From CAXBMB01 sp052078155 (GTDB lineage Bacteria > Pseudomonadota > Alphaproteobacteria > Kiloniellales > DSM-21159): DNA of 64,000 nt. Below are positions 53,692 to 62,099 of the stretch, piece after piece. A program made the translations under genes and the position numbers. Below the pieces are notes generated by a model, which was not told the DNA's origin, did no database searches, and saw nothing but the letters and a program-made list of their open reading frames with translations. The stretch is taken from positions 558,001 to 622,000 of the forward strand of contig JBQJBP010000001.1 in assembly GCA_052078155.1 (NCBI GenBank), written 5' to 3'. Every line of letters begins with the position of its first letter. Position 1 is the stretch's first letter.

Positions 53692-53701
53692 AGGCGAACA
53701 G

Positions 53702-53738
53702 CGATCCGGCTTGTGGCTGACTTTGCCGGGCCGGATCG
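53702..53738 (+). terminator. Hairpin after lpd
   Basis: CGATCCGGC (53702-53710) and GCCGGATCG (53730-53738) pair perfectly over 9 bp with a 19-base loop, directly after the lpd stop. There is no U-run, so termination is only possible. Confidence 0.4.
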
Positions 53739-53909
53739 ACTGAGCAGGTCAGATCACTGATGCTGCAGGTGTTCCTCCTTTAGCTGTTCCCGGCAGCAAA
53801 GGAAGGGCAGGGGATTGTCCCCTCTTGGACAGGCAGACCTTCATTGGCTGCTTTGTCTTGTCGTGGTCGATTGTTGAGGGTCCGTCCGGACCCCGGAACG
53901 GGAAACAGA

Positions 53910-54866
53910 ATGTCGGTTCAGGAAAGACAGGTTCTTCGCCATCCGGAAAAAGCGCACAAACCGGACAATCCGGTGCGTAAGCGCAAACCCGAGTGGCTGC
54001 GGGTCAAAGCCCCCATGGGCAAGGTTTACTCCGAAACCCGCGACATCATGCGCGAACACAACCTGTCCACTGTCTGCGAAGAAGCTGCCTGCCCCAATGT
54101 GGGGGAATGCTGGTCCCGCAAGCACGCCACCATGATGATCATGGGCGGCACCTGCACGCGTGCCTGTTCGTTTTGCAATGTGGCGACCGGAAAACCGGGC
54201 GCTCTGGATGTCTTTGAGCCGACCAATGTGGCGCAGTCCGTCAAAAAGCTTGGGTTAAAGCACGTTGTGATCACGTCTGTTGACAGGGATGATCTGGATG
54301 ACGGGGGTGCCGAGCATTTCGTCAATACCATCAAGGCTGTGCGTGATGCCTCTCCGGACACGACCATTGAGATTCTGACCCCGGATTTTCTGCGCAAACC
54401 CGGGGCCATTGAAACGGTGGCAGAAGCAAAGCCGGATGTGTTCAATCACAATCTGGAAACCGTTCCCCGGCTTTATGGGTCTGTGCGGCCCGGCGCCCGT
54501 TACTTCCATTCCCTGCGGTTGCTGGACACGGTAAAGCAGGTGGACCCGGAGATTTTCACCAAATCCGGCATCATGGTGGGCCTGGGGGAAAGCAAAGACG
54601 AAATCTACCAGGTCATGGACGACCTGCGTTCTGCCGACGTGGATTTCATGACCATCGGGCAGTATTTGCAGCCAACGGCCAAGCACATTGCTGTCGATCG
54701 CTTTGTCACCCCGGATGAATTTGCTGAGTATGAGCGTCGTGGCTACACAAAAGGCTTTCTGATGATTGCCGCAACGCCTTTGACCCGCTCGTCCTATCAC
54801 GCCGGGGATGACTTTGAGGCCATGCGTCAGGCCAGAGCCGAAAAGCTGGCCCAGGCCGGCAGTTAA
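53910..54866 (+). CDS. lipA: Lipoyl synthase
   Basis: LipA inserts two sulfurs into octanoyl groups on lipoyl domains, here placed next to its substrates PdhB and PdhC. It is a radical-SAM enzyme: the SAM-cluster motif CTRACSFC (C-x3-C-x2-C) lies around residue 80, and the auxiliary sulfur-donor cluster C-x4-C-x5-C is in CEEAACPNVGEC just before it. The final cluster serine is in TRSSYHA. The ATG at 53910 gives 318 residues; the open frame to 53844 has no support. Confidence 0.97.
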   Translation: MSVQERQVLRHPEKAHKPDNPVRKRKPEWLRVKAPMGKVYSETRDIMREHNLSTVCEEAACPNVGECWSRKHATMMIMGGTCTRACSFCNVATGKPGALDVFEPTNVAQSVKKLGLKHVVITSVDRDDLDDGGAEHFVNTIKAVRDASPDTTIEILTPDFLRKPGAIETVAEAKPDVFNHNLETVPRLYGSVRPGARYFHSLRLLDTVKQVDPEIFTKSGIMVGLGESKDEIYQVMDDLRSADVDFMTIGQYLQPTAKHIAVDRFVTPDEFAEYERRGYTKGFLMIAATPLTRSSYHAGDDFEAMRQARAEKLAQAGS

Positions 54867-54891
54867 GCACCTGGACACACAGTCATCTGAT

Positions 54892-54938
54892 CGGGGCACT
54901 GCAGCGCGGTAAAGAATCGTGGTGCCCCGTCATTTTCT
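54892..54938 (+). terminator. Probable terminator after lipA
   Basis: CGGGGCAC (54892-54899) pairs with GTGCCCCG (54922-54929) over 8 bp, followed by TCATTTTCTT. The loop of 22 bases is long. Confidence 0.6.
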
Positions 54939-55010
54939 TCGGCACTATAAGCATCCGGTCCCCAAATGCGGGGCCTTTTGTTCGTTTAAGATCTTCCTGG
55001 CGGTTCCTTC

Positions 55011-55469
55011 ATGCCCACCCACGCGGAACAGCGCATCTTCAATCATTCCCCTAAGGAACTTTTTGATCTGGTTGCAGATGTTGGTGCCTATCCGGAGTTT
55101 TTGCCCTGGTGTCTGGCCGCCCGTATCCGCAAACGCAATGGCCCCGTGATCCTGGCGGACCTGGTGATTGGCTTCAAAATGATCCGGGAGCGCTTTACCA
55201 GTGAAGTGACCCTGGACGACTCAGACCCTCAGGCGCTGAAGATAAATGTGAAGTACATTCAGGGGCCCATGCGGCATCTGAACAATCACTGGATATTCCT
55301 GCCCCATGAGCAAGGCTGCCTGATTGATTTTTATGTGGATTTTGAGTTCAGCTCGAAACTCCTGCAAAAACTGATGCAGCCGCTGTTCAACGAAGCCGTC
55401 AAACGCATGGTTCATGCATTTGAACAGCGCGCAGAGGAACTGCTGGAAAAAACCACACCGGTGGTGTGA
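55011..55469 (+). CDS. Coq10/RatA-family START-domain protein
   Basis: The 152-residue protein is a single SRPBCC/START-like domain. FNHSPKELFDLVADVGAYPEFLPWC (split: SPKELFDLVADV, YPEFLPWC) is the signature of the ubiquinone-binding Coq10 / RatA group. In E. coli the homologue RatA was described as a toxin, but in alphaproteobacteria a quinone-binding role like Coq10 is more likely; sequence alone cannot settle this. No antitoxin-like partner follows. It comes after lipA, a common alphaproteobacterial neighbourhood. Confidence 0.88.
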   Translation: MPTHAEQRIFNHSPKELFDLVADVGAYPEFLPWCLAARIRKRNGPVILADLVIGFKMIRERFTSEVTLDDSDPQALKINVKYIQGPMRHLNNHWIFLPHEQGCLIDFYVDFEFSSKLLQKLMQPLFNEAVKRMVHAFEQRAEELLEKTTPVV

Positions 55470-55472
55470 CAC

Positions 55473-55616
55473 CCGGGCACGATCCGGTTTTGGTTGGCGC
55501 GCTGTACGTCCGTACTTAAATCGCGGATCATTCTCTAAGGCATTAAAAAGAATAGATTTTACACACTGGTCGGTGTCACGAAGTGAGTCCGCTTAGAGCA
55601 AATTGATTTTGGCTTA
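55473..55616 (+). repeat. Miniature inverted-repeat element, copy E (overlaps the CPBP stop codon)
   Basis: This is a divergent copy of about 144 bp. The left end GGGCACGATCCGGTTT corresponds to AGAGCATGATCGGTT, the core reads ATCATTCTCTAAGGCATTAA with AGAAT restored to pair with ATTCT, and the second hairpin keeps GTCAC-GAA-GTGA. The right end TTTTGGCTTA includes the complement of the TAA stop codon of the CPBP gene (55614-55616). It fills the whole space between the Coq10-like gene and the convergent CPBP gene. Confidence 0.65.
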
Positions 55617-56351
55617 CAGCTCCACGCCCTGCGCCAGAGCGTAATAGAGCAGCGTGGTCATGACCGCGTTGAAGGCCCCGTGCAGGATGATGGGCGGCCA
55701 GAGCGAGCCACTCTTTTCATAGAGATAAGCAAGAGCCACGCCCAACACGCAAAGAGAAGGGATCAGATGTGGCACGCCGTGCAGGATCGAAAAAATTAGG
55801 GCGCTGACGCCGGCCCCGATGGCCACGCCAAAACGTCCCGCTAACCAGCCAAACAGCAGGCCGCGAAACACAATTTCTTCAATGATCGGTACCACCAGGG
55901 CACTGATCACCATGATGGATATGTAGGATCCCCAGGAAAAGCCTGCTGGTGCCAGCACCTGCAGCTGGGGGTTTTCCTGTTCGCCGCCCATGATCTCCTG
56001 AACCAGGATGTTGATCAGGGAAACGGCCGGGATCATCAGGAAAGCAAAGACGATGGCCCGGGGAATCCACTCGTGTTTGCAGGGAACCAGCCCCAGATCT
56101 TGCCAGCTCAGGCCCCTTTGTCCGCGTGCGATAAACAGGGCGATGAACAGCATCACAAGGCTCTGAACCAGCAGAACAGCCACGGTGGTGAATACCTTGG
56201 ATCCTGCAGTGGCGTCTTCGCCCACCAGGCTGACAAACAATCCCGAGACAAAAGGCACCACCAGCCGCAGGGACAAGAGCGCCAGAATGAAGATCAGCAG
56301 CAGGTCATCGACCCGCAGGCGGCTGGCCACAAAGGGGTAGGGCGAGGGCAT
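55614..56351 (-). CDS. CPBP-family intramembrane glutamic endopeptidase
   Basis: The 245-residue protein has about seven to eight membrane segments and the three motifs of the CPBP (CAAX/Abi, Rce1-like) family: IIEEIVFRG (EExxxR), FSILHGVPH and LHGAFNAV. Family members process prenylated or other membrane substrates in some systems; the bacterial substrate here is unknown. It directly follows cinA on the minus strand with no spacer, so it is co-transcribed with ispDF-pgpA-cinA. The stop codon lies in repeat copy E. Confidence 0.88.
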   Translation of the reverse strand: MPSPYPFVASRLRVDDLLLIFILALLSLRLVVPFVSGLFVSLVGEDATAGSKVFTTVAVLLVQSLVMLFIALFIARGQRGLSWQDLGLVPCKHEWIPRAIVFAFLMIPAVSLINILVQEIMGGEQENPQLQVLAPAGFSWGSYISIMVISALVVPIIEEIVFRGLLFGWLAGRFGVAIGAGVSALIFSILHGVPHLIPSLCVLGVALAYLYEKSGSLWPPIILHGAFNAVMTTLLYYALAQGVEL

Positions 56352-56846
56352 TCAGTTATCCCCTGCTTTGCCTGGAGCGCGAGCGGCTTCTTCCAGCAGA
56401 CAGAGAGCTTTTTCCAGAGCGGCCTGACGCACGGCCTGACGATCTCCCGAGAAAACACAGCGGTGACTTTGGCTTGCCCGGCCCTTTCTGGCGATGCCCA
56501 GATAGACGAGGCCCACCGGTTTGGTGGCGGTGGCGCCGCCGGGTCCGGCAATTCCGGTCAGCGATACAGATAGGTCAGCCCGGCTGTGAGCCAGGCCACC
56601 TTCGGCCATGGCCAGTGCCACCTCACTGGAAACCGCCCCTTTTTGGGCAATGAGATGGGGAGGCACCCCGACCAGTTCCTGCTTGGCTTCGTTGGTGTAG
56701 GTGACAAAGCCCCTGTCCACCACATCGGAGGAACCGGCTATGGCCGTCAACAGGGCTGAAACGAGGCCGCCGGTGCAGCTTTCCACCGTGGCAAGCGTCA
56801 GTCCCTGCGACCTGCAGCTTTGAAGCAGATCTTCAGCCTGTGTCAT
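56352..56846 (-). CDS. cinA: CinA-type nicotinamide-nucleotide amidase (C-terminal domain only)
   Basis: This is the stand-alone CinA C-terminal (PncC-like) domain, which deamidates nicotinamide mononucleotide in NAD salvage. ATVESCTGGLVSALLT (about residues 20-35) and SLTGIAGPGGAT are the active-site motifs, and no N-terminal molybdopterin-like domain is present. I start at the ATG at 56846, which overlaps the pgpA stop by one base (TGATG); an ATG six codons earlier lies inside pgpA. The length is 164 residues. Confidence 0.93.
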   Translation of the reverse strand: MTQAEDLLQSCRSQGLTLATVESCTGGLVSALLTAIAGSSDVVDRGFVTYTNEAKQELVGVPPHLIAQKGAVSSEVALAMAEGGLAHSRADLSVSLTGIAGPGGATATKPVGLVYLGIARKGRASQSHRCVFSGDRQAVRQAALEKALCLLEEAARAPGKAGDN

Positions 56847-57337
56847 CAGAAAAGCGGGAAACATGTCTCTCTCCCCAAAACCCAGAGCAGTCCATAGCTG
56901 GCCAGAGCCCCATAAAGACCGGCCAGCATGTCATCGGTCATGGCCCCGAACCCACCCTTCAGGTTCTTGTCCGCCCAACTGGCCGGGAAGGGTTTAAAGA
57001 TATCAAACAGACGAAAAGCCAGAAAACCATAGAGATAAAGCCAGGGATCCAGGCAGAGCGGCACCAGGGTGAGCCATTGCCCGGCGACCTCGTCGATCAC
57101 CACTTCGCCCGGGTCTTCCCGGCCGAAGTGGGCAATGCAGAGATTGGCCGCCCAGGTCCCGATGGCATAAGCCAGCAAAGAGCCGATCAGCAAAGCCCAG
57201 GGGCCACCCCACCAGGCCAGAAGCGCACCAGGAGGCAAGGCTGCCAGGGATCCCCAGGTGCCAGGCGCTTTGGGCAACAGTCCCGTACCGCCCCAGGTGC
57301 CGATCAGATGGGCCGGATGCCAGAAAGACAGTTTCAT
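56846..57337 (-). CDS. pgpA: Phosphatidylglycerophosphatase A
   Basis: PgpA dephosphorylates phosphatidylglycerol phosphate at the inner membrane. GTWGGTGLLPKAPGTWGS (about residues 13-30), DEVAGQWLTL and AFRLFDIFKPFPA are diagnostic, within a protein of 163 residues having about four hydrophobic segments. I use the ATG at 57337, which overlaps the ispDF stop by four bases (ATGA). The frame is open to 57394, but that part is within ispDF. Confidence 0.95.
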   Translation of the reverse strand: MKLSFWHPAHLIGTWGGTGLLPKAPGTWGSLAALPPGALLAWWGGPWALLIGSLLAYAIGTWAANLCIAHFGREDPGEVVIDEVAGQWLTLVPLCLDPWLYLYGFLAFRLFDIFKPFPASWADKNLKGGFGAMTDDMLAGLYGALASYGLLWVLGRETCFPLF

Positions 57338-58557
57338 GAGGACGCCCCATCCTGGGACGACGGGCTTTCGGTTGTTTCCTGCTCGCCAGTCCATTGGGGC
57401 AGAGCGGGCAAGGCCAGGGTCGCTGTGGCTTGTGCGGCAATGCCTTCATTGCGCCCCGTAAAACCGAGCTTTTCCGTCGTTGTGGCTTTGATGCTGACCC
57501 GTTGAGGGGGCAGCTCCAGCAATTCTGCAACCCGGGTCACCATGGCGGCTCTGTGGGGGCCAACTTTGGGCGCTTCACAGATCAGGGTGATGTCCACATG
57601 CCGGATGTGCCCGGCTTTGGCCCGCACCAGATCCCGGGCATGACGGAGAAACAAGGCTGAATCAGCGCCTTTCCATTGCGGATCGCTGGGGGGGAAATGG
57701 CTGCCGATATCGCCGTCTGCCAACCCGCCAAGGATGGCGTCTGTCAGGGCGTGCAGCCCCACATCCGCATCAGAATGGCCAGACAGACGTTGACTGTGGG
57801 GCAGGGTGACTCCGCAAAGTGTAACCTGATCACCCGGCACAAAGCGGTGCACATCAAACCCGCTTCCCACCCGGGTTTCCAGTTGGCTTGCCAGGTGAGT
57901 TTCTGCCCGCCTCAGATCTGCGCGATGGGTCACTTTGAAAAGATCCTCTTGTCCGGTCACAAGGGCGACATCCATATGGGCCGCTTCGGCCACGGCGACA
58001 TCGTCCGTCAGTTCCTGTCCCCGCGCAGCCCGGTGGGCTGTCAGGATGGGACGATAGTGAAAGGCCTGTGGGGTTTGGGCCCGCCAAAGACCCTGTCTGT
58101 CCAGCGTGCCGGTGACCTTGCCTTCAGCGCCGCGTTTCAGGGTATCTGCCACGGGCAGGGCCGGCAGGGCACCGGGATAGTCCGCAAGTGCCTCCAGCAG
58201 GTCGCTGATCAGGTCAGCCGTCACAAAGGGGCGTGCGGCGTCGTGGATCAGAACAGTGCCAACAGGGGCTTCCAGCTCTTCCAAACTTTCCAGGCCCAGG
58301 CGGACGGATTCCTGTCGGCTGTCGCCGCCGAACACCGGAGGCAGGCAGTCCAGATCTTCAATGGCAGCCAGGTAGCGGTCCTGATCGTCCGGATGAATGA
58401 CCACCCGGACGGCATCAATCTCTTTACAGGCCAGCAGGCGGGACAGGGCATGCCAGATCAGGGCATGGCCCTGCAAAGGCTCATACTGCTTGGGGCCGTC
58501 GGCGCCAAACCTCTGACCGCGTCCGGCGGCCACGACAAGGGCAATGCAGCTAGGCAT
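57334..58557 (-). CDS. ispDF: Bifunctional IspD/IspF of the MEP isoprenoid pathway
   Basis: The first 230 residues are the CTP-dependent MEP cytidylyltransferase IspD (LVVAAGRGQRFG near residue 7, LIHDAARPFV). The last 160 are the MECDP synthase IspF (VGSGFDVHRF, GHSDADVGLHALTDA, ATTTEKLGFTGRNEG). The fusion is well known in alphaproteobacteria and epsilonproteobacteria. It catalyses non-consecutive steps; IspE is not in the window. Together with dxr and uppS it covers parts of isoprenoid carrier synthesis. It starts a minus-strand operon with pgpA, cinA and the CPBP protease. Confidence 0.97.
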   Translation of the reverse strand: MPSCIALVVAAGRGQRFGADGPKQYEPLQGHALIWHALSRLLACKEIDAVRVVIHPDDQDRYLAAIEDLDCLPPVFGGDSRQESVRLGLESLEELEAPVGTVLIHDAARPFVTADLISDLLEALADYPGALPALPVADTLKRGAEGKVTGTLDRQGLWRAQTPQAFHYRPILTAHRAARGQELTDDVAVAEAAHMDVALVTGQEDLFKVTHRADLRRAETHLASQLETRVGSGFDVHRFVPGDQVTLCGVTLPHSQRLSGHSDADVGLHALTDAILGGLADGDIGSHFPPSDPQWKGADSALFLRHARDLVRAKAGHIRHVDITLICEAPKVGPHRAAMVTRVAELLELPPQRVSIKATTTEKLGFTGRNEGIAAQATATLALPALPQWTGEQETTESPSSQDGASS

Positions 58558-58896
58558 GTGTGTTTAGAGAACCCTTTTAAAAAAACAAACCGGGCAGAAA
58601 TCGCAATCGCGCTTGGAAAAGACATAAGAGATGCCCACATCAGCAGTTTCGCAGCTTCTGGTGTTCGCGCAAAGCGCTGCTAAAGAAACCGATCCTGCTC
58701 TTGCTGTCAGCTTTGGTGCTCTGTTGGCCCTATTTCCGCCGGGAGAGTAGTGCAGTTTTCCCTGAAAGGAAAAGACTGCTTCGTCTGCTGTCGTGCTTTA
58801 GCCTGAAGCTGGTCTGCCAGCTGTTGGTTAACGGCAGAGGAGCTGCGCAGGATCAGCAATATACTCACCTCTTGAGGTAGTGATATAAGGGCGTCC
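58558..58896. other. Divergent intergenic region ispDF - CcsA-like gene
   Basis: No gene is seen in these 339 bases. ACCTC-TT-GAGGT around 58867-58878 and TTTTCC-CTGAAA-GGAAAA near 58757 are small inverted repeats that could be operator-like. The promoters of both flanking genes must lie here, but no pair of boxes stands out. Confidence 0.4.
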
Positions 58897-59745
58897 ATGG
58901 ACAGTTCTTCGATTCCCAATCTGCTATTAGGTTTGGCGGCAACAGCCGCGCTTTTGCCGGTTACCTTGCTGCAATTGCGTGTGGCTCTGACGCGCCCGAC
59001 GGGACTCTTCTGGCTGCTGTTTCTGGTGGCAATGGTAGGGCCGCTTGCCTTCGTTCTCCTGCTGGCGCAAGGGCAGTGGCATGGCGGGTTTGGCTTCAAC
59101 ATCTGGGTGACAGTAGCTGCAACCCTGGTGATCTTTTTGCCCATTGCACTCTGGCTGCGGCAGGCCTGGCTGCTGACGCCCCTGCTGTTTGCCTATCTGA
59201 TGCTGCTGGGGTTGCTGGCCCTGCTGTTTGATCTGGCCCCGCAGGAAAACCCGGCAGCTCTCCTGGCGGCTGACTCTGGCGATGGACAAACCGGTGGCAT
59301 TGGGGGCTGGCTGGCGCTGCACATCACGGTGTCGGTGGTGACCTATGCCCTGGCAACTCTGGCGGCTGTGGCGGGATTGGCCGTCATGCTGCAGGAACGG
59401 GCCCTGAAAAAGAAACGTCCGACAGATTTTACCCGCAGTCTGCCGTCCTTTGCCGATGGTGAGCGGCTCCAGATCACCTTCCTGTCAGCTGCGGAACTGG
59501 TGCTGGGCGTGGGGCTGGTCAGCGGCATGGCTCTCAGCCTTCTGGAAAAGGGCCAGATGCTGGTACTGGATCACAAGATCCTGCTGTCTTTCCTGGCCTT
59601 CGTCGCCATTGCCGTGGTTTTGCTGTTGCAAACCAGAACAGGATTGCGGGGTCAGCGGGCAGGCCGCTGGATCCTGGCGGCCTATCTGTTGCTGACCCTG
59701 GCTTATCCCGGTGTCAAATTCGTAACGGATGTGCTGATACCCTGA
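58897..59745 (+). CDS. CcsA/YpjD-type cytochrome c assembly-family membrane protein
   Basis: This is an eight-helix membrane protein of 282 residues. The second half holds the family features LHITVSVVTYALATLAAVAG and LVLDHKILLSFLAFVAI (split: DHKILLSF), with histidines placed as heme ligands in the CcsA/CcmC-like family, but there is no canonical WWD motif. It matches the YpjD-type proteins that often lie near ffh or signal-transduction genes. The function is unproven; heme handling is inferred from the family. Confidence 0.82.
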   Translation: MDSSSIPNLLLGLAATAALLPVTLLQLRVALTRPTGLFWLLFLVAMVGPLAFVLLLAQGQWHGGFGFNIWVTVAATLVIFLPIALWLRQAWLLTPLLFAYLMLLGLLALLFDLAPQENPAALLAADSGDGQTGGIGGWLALHITVSVVTYALATLAAVAGLAVMLQERALKKKRPTDFTRSLPSFADGERLQITFLSAAELVLGVGLVSGMALSLLEKGQMLVLDHKILLSFLAFVAIAVVLLLQTRTGLRGQRAGRWILAAYLLLTLAYPGVKFVTDVLIP

Positions 59746-59826
59746 AGTGGCAACCATCGGCATCGCGGTGGAATGCGTGTTTTTCTCTCAGATACCCATG
59801 GCTGGCCTTGCTTTCCGTCAGGTAAT

Positions 59827-59839
59827 CCTTGCGGCAAGG
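59827..59839 (+). promoter_or_regulatory. Short palindrome upstream of dusB
   Basis: CCTTGC-G-GCAAGG is a perfect 13-base palindrome 58 bases before the dusB start. It could be an operator for the dusB-ntrBC operon; no regulator can be named. I looked for a sigma54 -24/-12 promoter nearby and did not find one. Confidence 0.3.
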
Positions 59840-59897
59840 GGCCAGGACCGCTACATAAAAGCCTAGAAATTGGGCAGTGAAAGGCAGTGCCTAAATT

Positions 59898-60884
59898 ATG
59901 AGCATTACTGTAGGTGACATCAAGCTGGACAGTCCTGTTGTCCTGGCGCCCATGTCGGGGGTGACCGACTTGCCCTTCCGGCGTCTGGTAAAGCGCTCGG
60001 GTGTGGGGCTTGTGGTGTCGGAGATGATCGCCAGCCAGTGCATGATCCGTGCGTCGCGGCAATCCATGAAGATGTCGACCTCCTGCGCGGAAGAATTCCC
60101 AATGGCTGTTCAGCTGGCCGGCGCTGATCCTGAGGTTATGGCTGAAGCTGCTCGTCTGAATGTGGACCGCGGGGCTGCCATCATAGACATCAACTTCGGT
60201 TGTCCGGTGAAGAAGGTGGTCAACCGCTTTGCCGGATCTGCCATCATGAAGGATGAGGTGCTGGCAGGGCGCATCATGGAAGCCGTGGTCAAAGCTGTAC
60301 CCTTGCCGGTTACCATGAAGATGCGACTGGGGTGGGATAAGAAAAGCCACAACGCCGCCAACATGGCGCGGATCGCTAAAGAGTGTGGCATTCAGATGCT
60401 GACCGTTCACGGACGCACCCGTTGCCAGCTGTACAATGGCCGGGCCAACTGGCGGGCCATTCGCGAGGTCAAGGAAGCAACAGATCTGCCTTTGCTGGTT
60501 AACGGTGATATCGATTCCTACGAAGCTGTAGACCTGGCACTGGAACAGTCCGGTGCTGATGGCGTGATGATTGGCCGGGGTGCCTATGGTCGCCCCTGGT
60601 TTCTGTCACAGGTGATGCACTATCTGGAAACCGGAAAACGTCCGGCAGACCCGGATCTTTCCTTCCAGCTGGCGCAGGTGGAAGAGCACTACGACAGCCT
60701 GATGGAGCACTTTGGCGAAGAACTGGGCGTGCGCATCAGCCGTAAACACCTGGGCTGGTACGTGAAGGGCTTTCGCAAGTGCAATGAATTCCGCCAGCTC
60801 ATCAATCGGGAAAGCGATCCAAAAATCGTGCGGGGGCTCCTGCGGGATCTCTACGCCGCGGAAGGGGAGGCTTTGGCGGCCTGA
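59898..60884 (+). CDS. dusB: tRNA-dihydrouridine synthase DusB (NifR3 family)
   Basis: DusB reduces specific uridines in tRNA to dihydrouridine using FMN and NADPH. APMSGVTDLPFRRL (about residues 16-29) and DINFGCPVKKVVNRFAGSA hold the FMN site and catalytic cysteine, the latter given as INFGCPVKKV. VHGRTRCQLYNG and VNGDIDSYEA follow. At 328 residues it is normal. The gene is the classical nifR3 preceding ntrB in alphaproteobacteria, and its stop overlaps the ntrB start by one base (TGATG). Confidence 0.97.
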   Translation: MSITVGDIKLDSPVVLAPMSGVTDLPFRRLVKRSGVGLVVSEMIASQCMIRASRQSMKMSTSCAEEFPMAVQLAGADPEVMAEAARLNVDRGAAIIDINFGCPVKKVVNRFAGSAIMKDEVLAGRIMEAVVKAVPLPVTMKMRLGWDKKSHNAANMARIAKECGIQMLTVHGRTRCQLYNGRANWRAIREVKEATDLPLLVNGDIDSYEAVDLALEQSGADGVMIGRGAYGRPWFLSQVMHYLETGKRPADPDLSFQLAQVEEHYDSLMEHFGEELGVRISRKHLGWYVKGFRKCNEFRQLINRESDPKIVRGLLRDLYAAEGEALAA

Positions 60885-61981
60885 TGTCTGCTGTGGTCCA
60901 TCAAAACAAACAGCAGTCCCTCATTGACCCGGGCTTCGTGCTCAATTCCCTGGCTGATCCGGTGTTTGTCGTGGATGGACAGGATCACTTCCTGTTTCTC
61001 AATCTGGCCGCAGAGCAGTTGCTGGGCAGTTCGGCGGCGACTTTGGTTGGGCAGCCTCTCAGTCGTATCCTGCCGGAAGACAACCCGGTTTTTTCACTGA
61101 TCCAGCAGGTCCGCGACGGCGGCTACTCGGTTTCTGAATATGGCGTGACCCTGGAGAGCCCCAAGATTGGCACCCATGAAATGGCCGTCAATGTCATGGT
61201 CATTCCCGAGGAACCCCGGGCGGTTTCTGTCAGCCTGAAGTCCCGTACCATTGCCCGGAAGATCGAGCACCAGCTGGTGCATCGCAACGCCGCCCGCTCG
61301 GTCACAGCCATGGCCGCCATGCTGGCCCATGAAATCAAAAACCCGCTGTCCGGCATTCGCGGTGCCGCCCAGTTGCTTGAGGCGACAGCTGATGAAGCTG
61401 ACCGGGAACTGACGCAGCTGATCTGTTCAGAAGCCGACCGCATCGTTTCGCTGGTCGATCGTATGGAAATGTTCTCCGACGACCGGCCCATTGACCGGGA
61501 AGCCGTCAACATTCACGAGGTGCTGTCACACGTGAGGCGCATCGCTGAAAACGGGTTCGCCCGGAAAGTGGTCATACGCGAAAGATACGATCCCTCCCTG
61601 CCGCCGGTGCTGGGCAACCGGGACCTGTTGGTTCAGGTCTTTCTTAACCTGGTCAAAAACGCCTCAGAGGCTCTGCCGGCAGAAGGCGGTGAGATTACCC
61701 TGATCACCCGCTACCAGCAGGGGGTGCGGCTGGCATTGCCCGGACAGGACAGCCGGGTGGACCTGCCTCTGCTGGTGGGTGTTCAGGATAACGGCAGCGG
61801 CATACCGGCAGACCTTCAAAGCCATCTGTTCGAGCCCTTTGTCTCGTCGAAAGTGAACGGGAAAGGTCTGGGGCTGGCTCTGGTGGCCAAGGTCATCGGC
61901 GATCATGGCGGGGTGATTGAGTTTGACTCGGTGCCCCGGCGCACAGAGTTCAGGGTGATGCTGCCAACCAGCAAAGGTTAG
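60884..61981 (+). CDS. ntrB: Nitrogen regulatory sensor kinase/phosphatase NtrB
   Basis: NtrB (GlnL) phosphorylates or dephosphorylates NtrC in response to PII. A PAS domain covers about residues 16-125 (LADPVFVVDGQDHFLFLN). The HisKA helix has H149 in MLAHEIKNPLSG, and the ATPase domain has LVKNASEAL (N-box), DNGSGIP (G1) and GKGLGLAL (G2). The length is 365. It is soluble, with no membrane segments. It is translationally coupled to dusB and followed by ntrC 118 bases later. Confidence 0.97.
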   Translation: MSAVVHQNKQQSLIDPGFVLNSLADPVFVVDGQDHFLFLNLAAEQLLGSSAATLVGQPLSRILPEDNPVFSLIQQVRDGGYSVSEYGVTLESPKIGTHEMAVNVMVIPEEPRAVSVSLKSRTIARKIEHQLVHRNAARSVTAMAAMLAHEIKNPLSGIRGAAQLLEATADEADRELTQLICSEADRIVSLVDRMEMFSDDRPIDREAVNIHEVLSHVRRIAENGFARKVVIRERYDPSLPPVLGNRDLLVQVFLNLVKNASEALPAEGGEITLITRYQQGVRLALPGQDSRVDLPLLVGVQDNGSGIPADLQSHLFEPFVSSKVNGKGLGLALVAKVIGDHGGVIEFDSVPRRTEFRVMLPTSKG

Positions 61982-62099
61982 CGACCCCAAGTGGTAAGGC
62001 GATGCAGGCGGTCCATCAACAAGGTCCAAAAGAGCCGCATCCCAATAAGAAAAAGAAGCAAAGCCTCAGTGGAGTGGGGCGAAACCTGAAAGGCACAAG

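Noticed and set aside
55011..55469. RatA-RatB-type toxin-antitoxin system
   Set aside because: Although the protein is in the RatA/Coq10 family, there is no RatB-like partner and the context (lipA, MEP genes) favours the Coq10-like housekeeping role.
59800..59897. Sigma54 (-24/-12) promoter before dusB-ntrBC
   Set aside because: TGGC and TTGC are present but two bases too close, and the GG and GC pairs are not at the required spacing.
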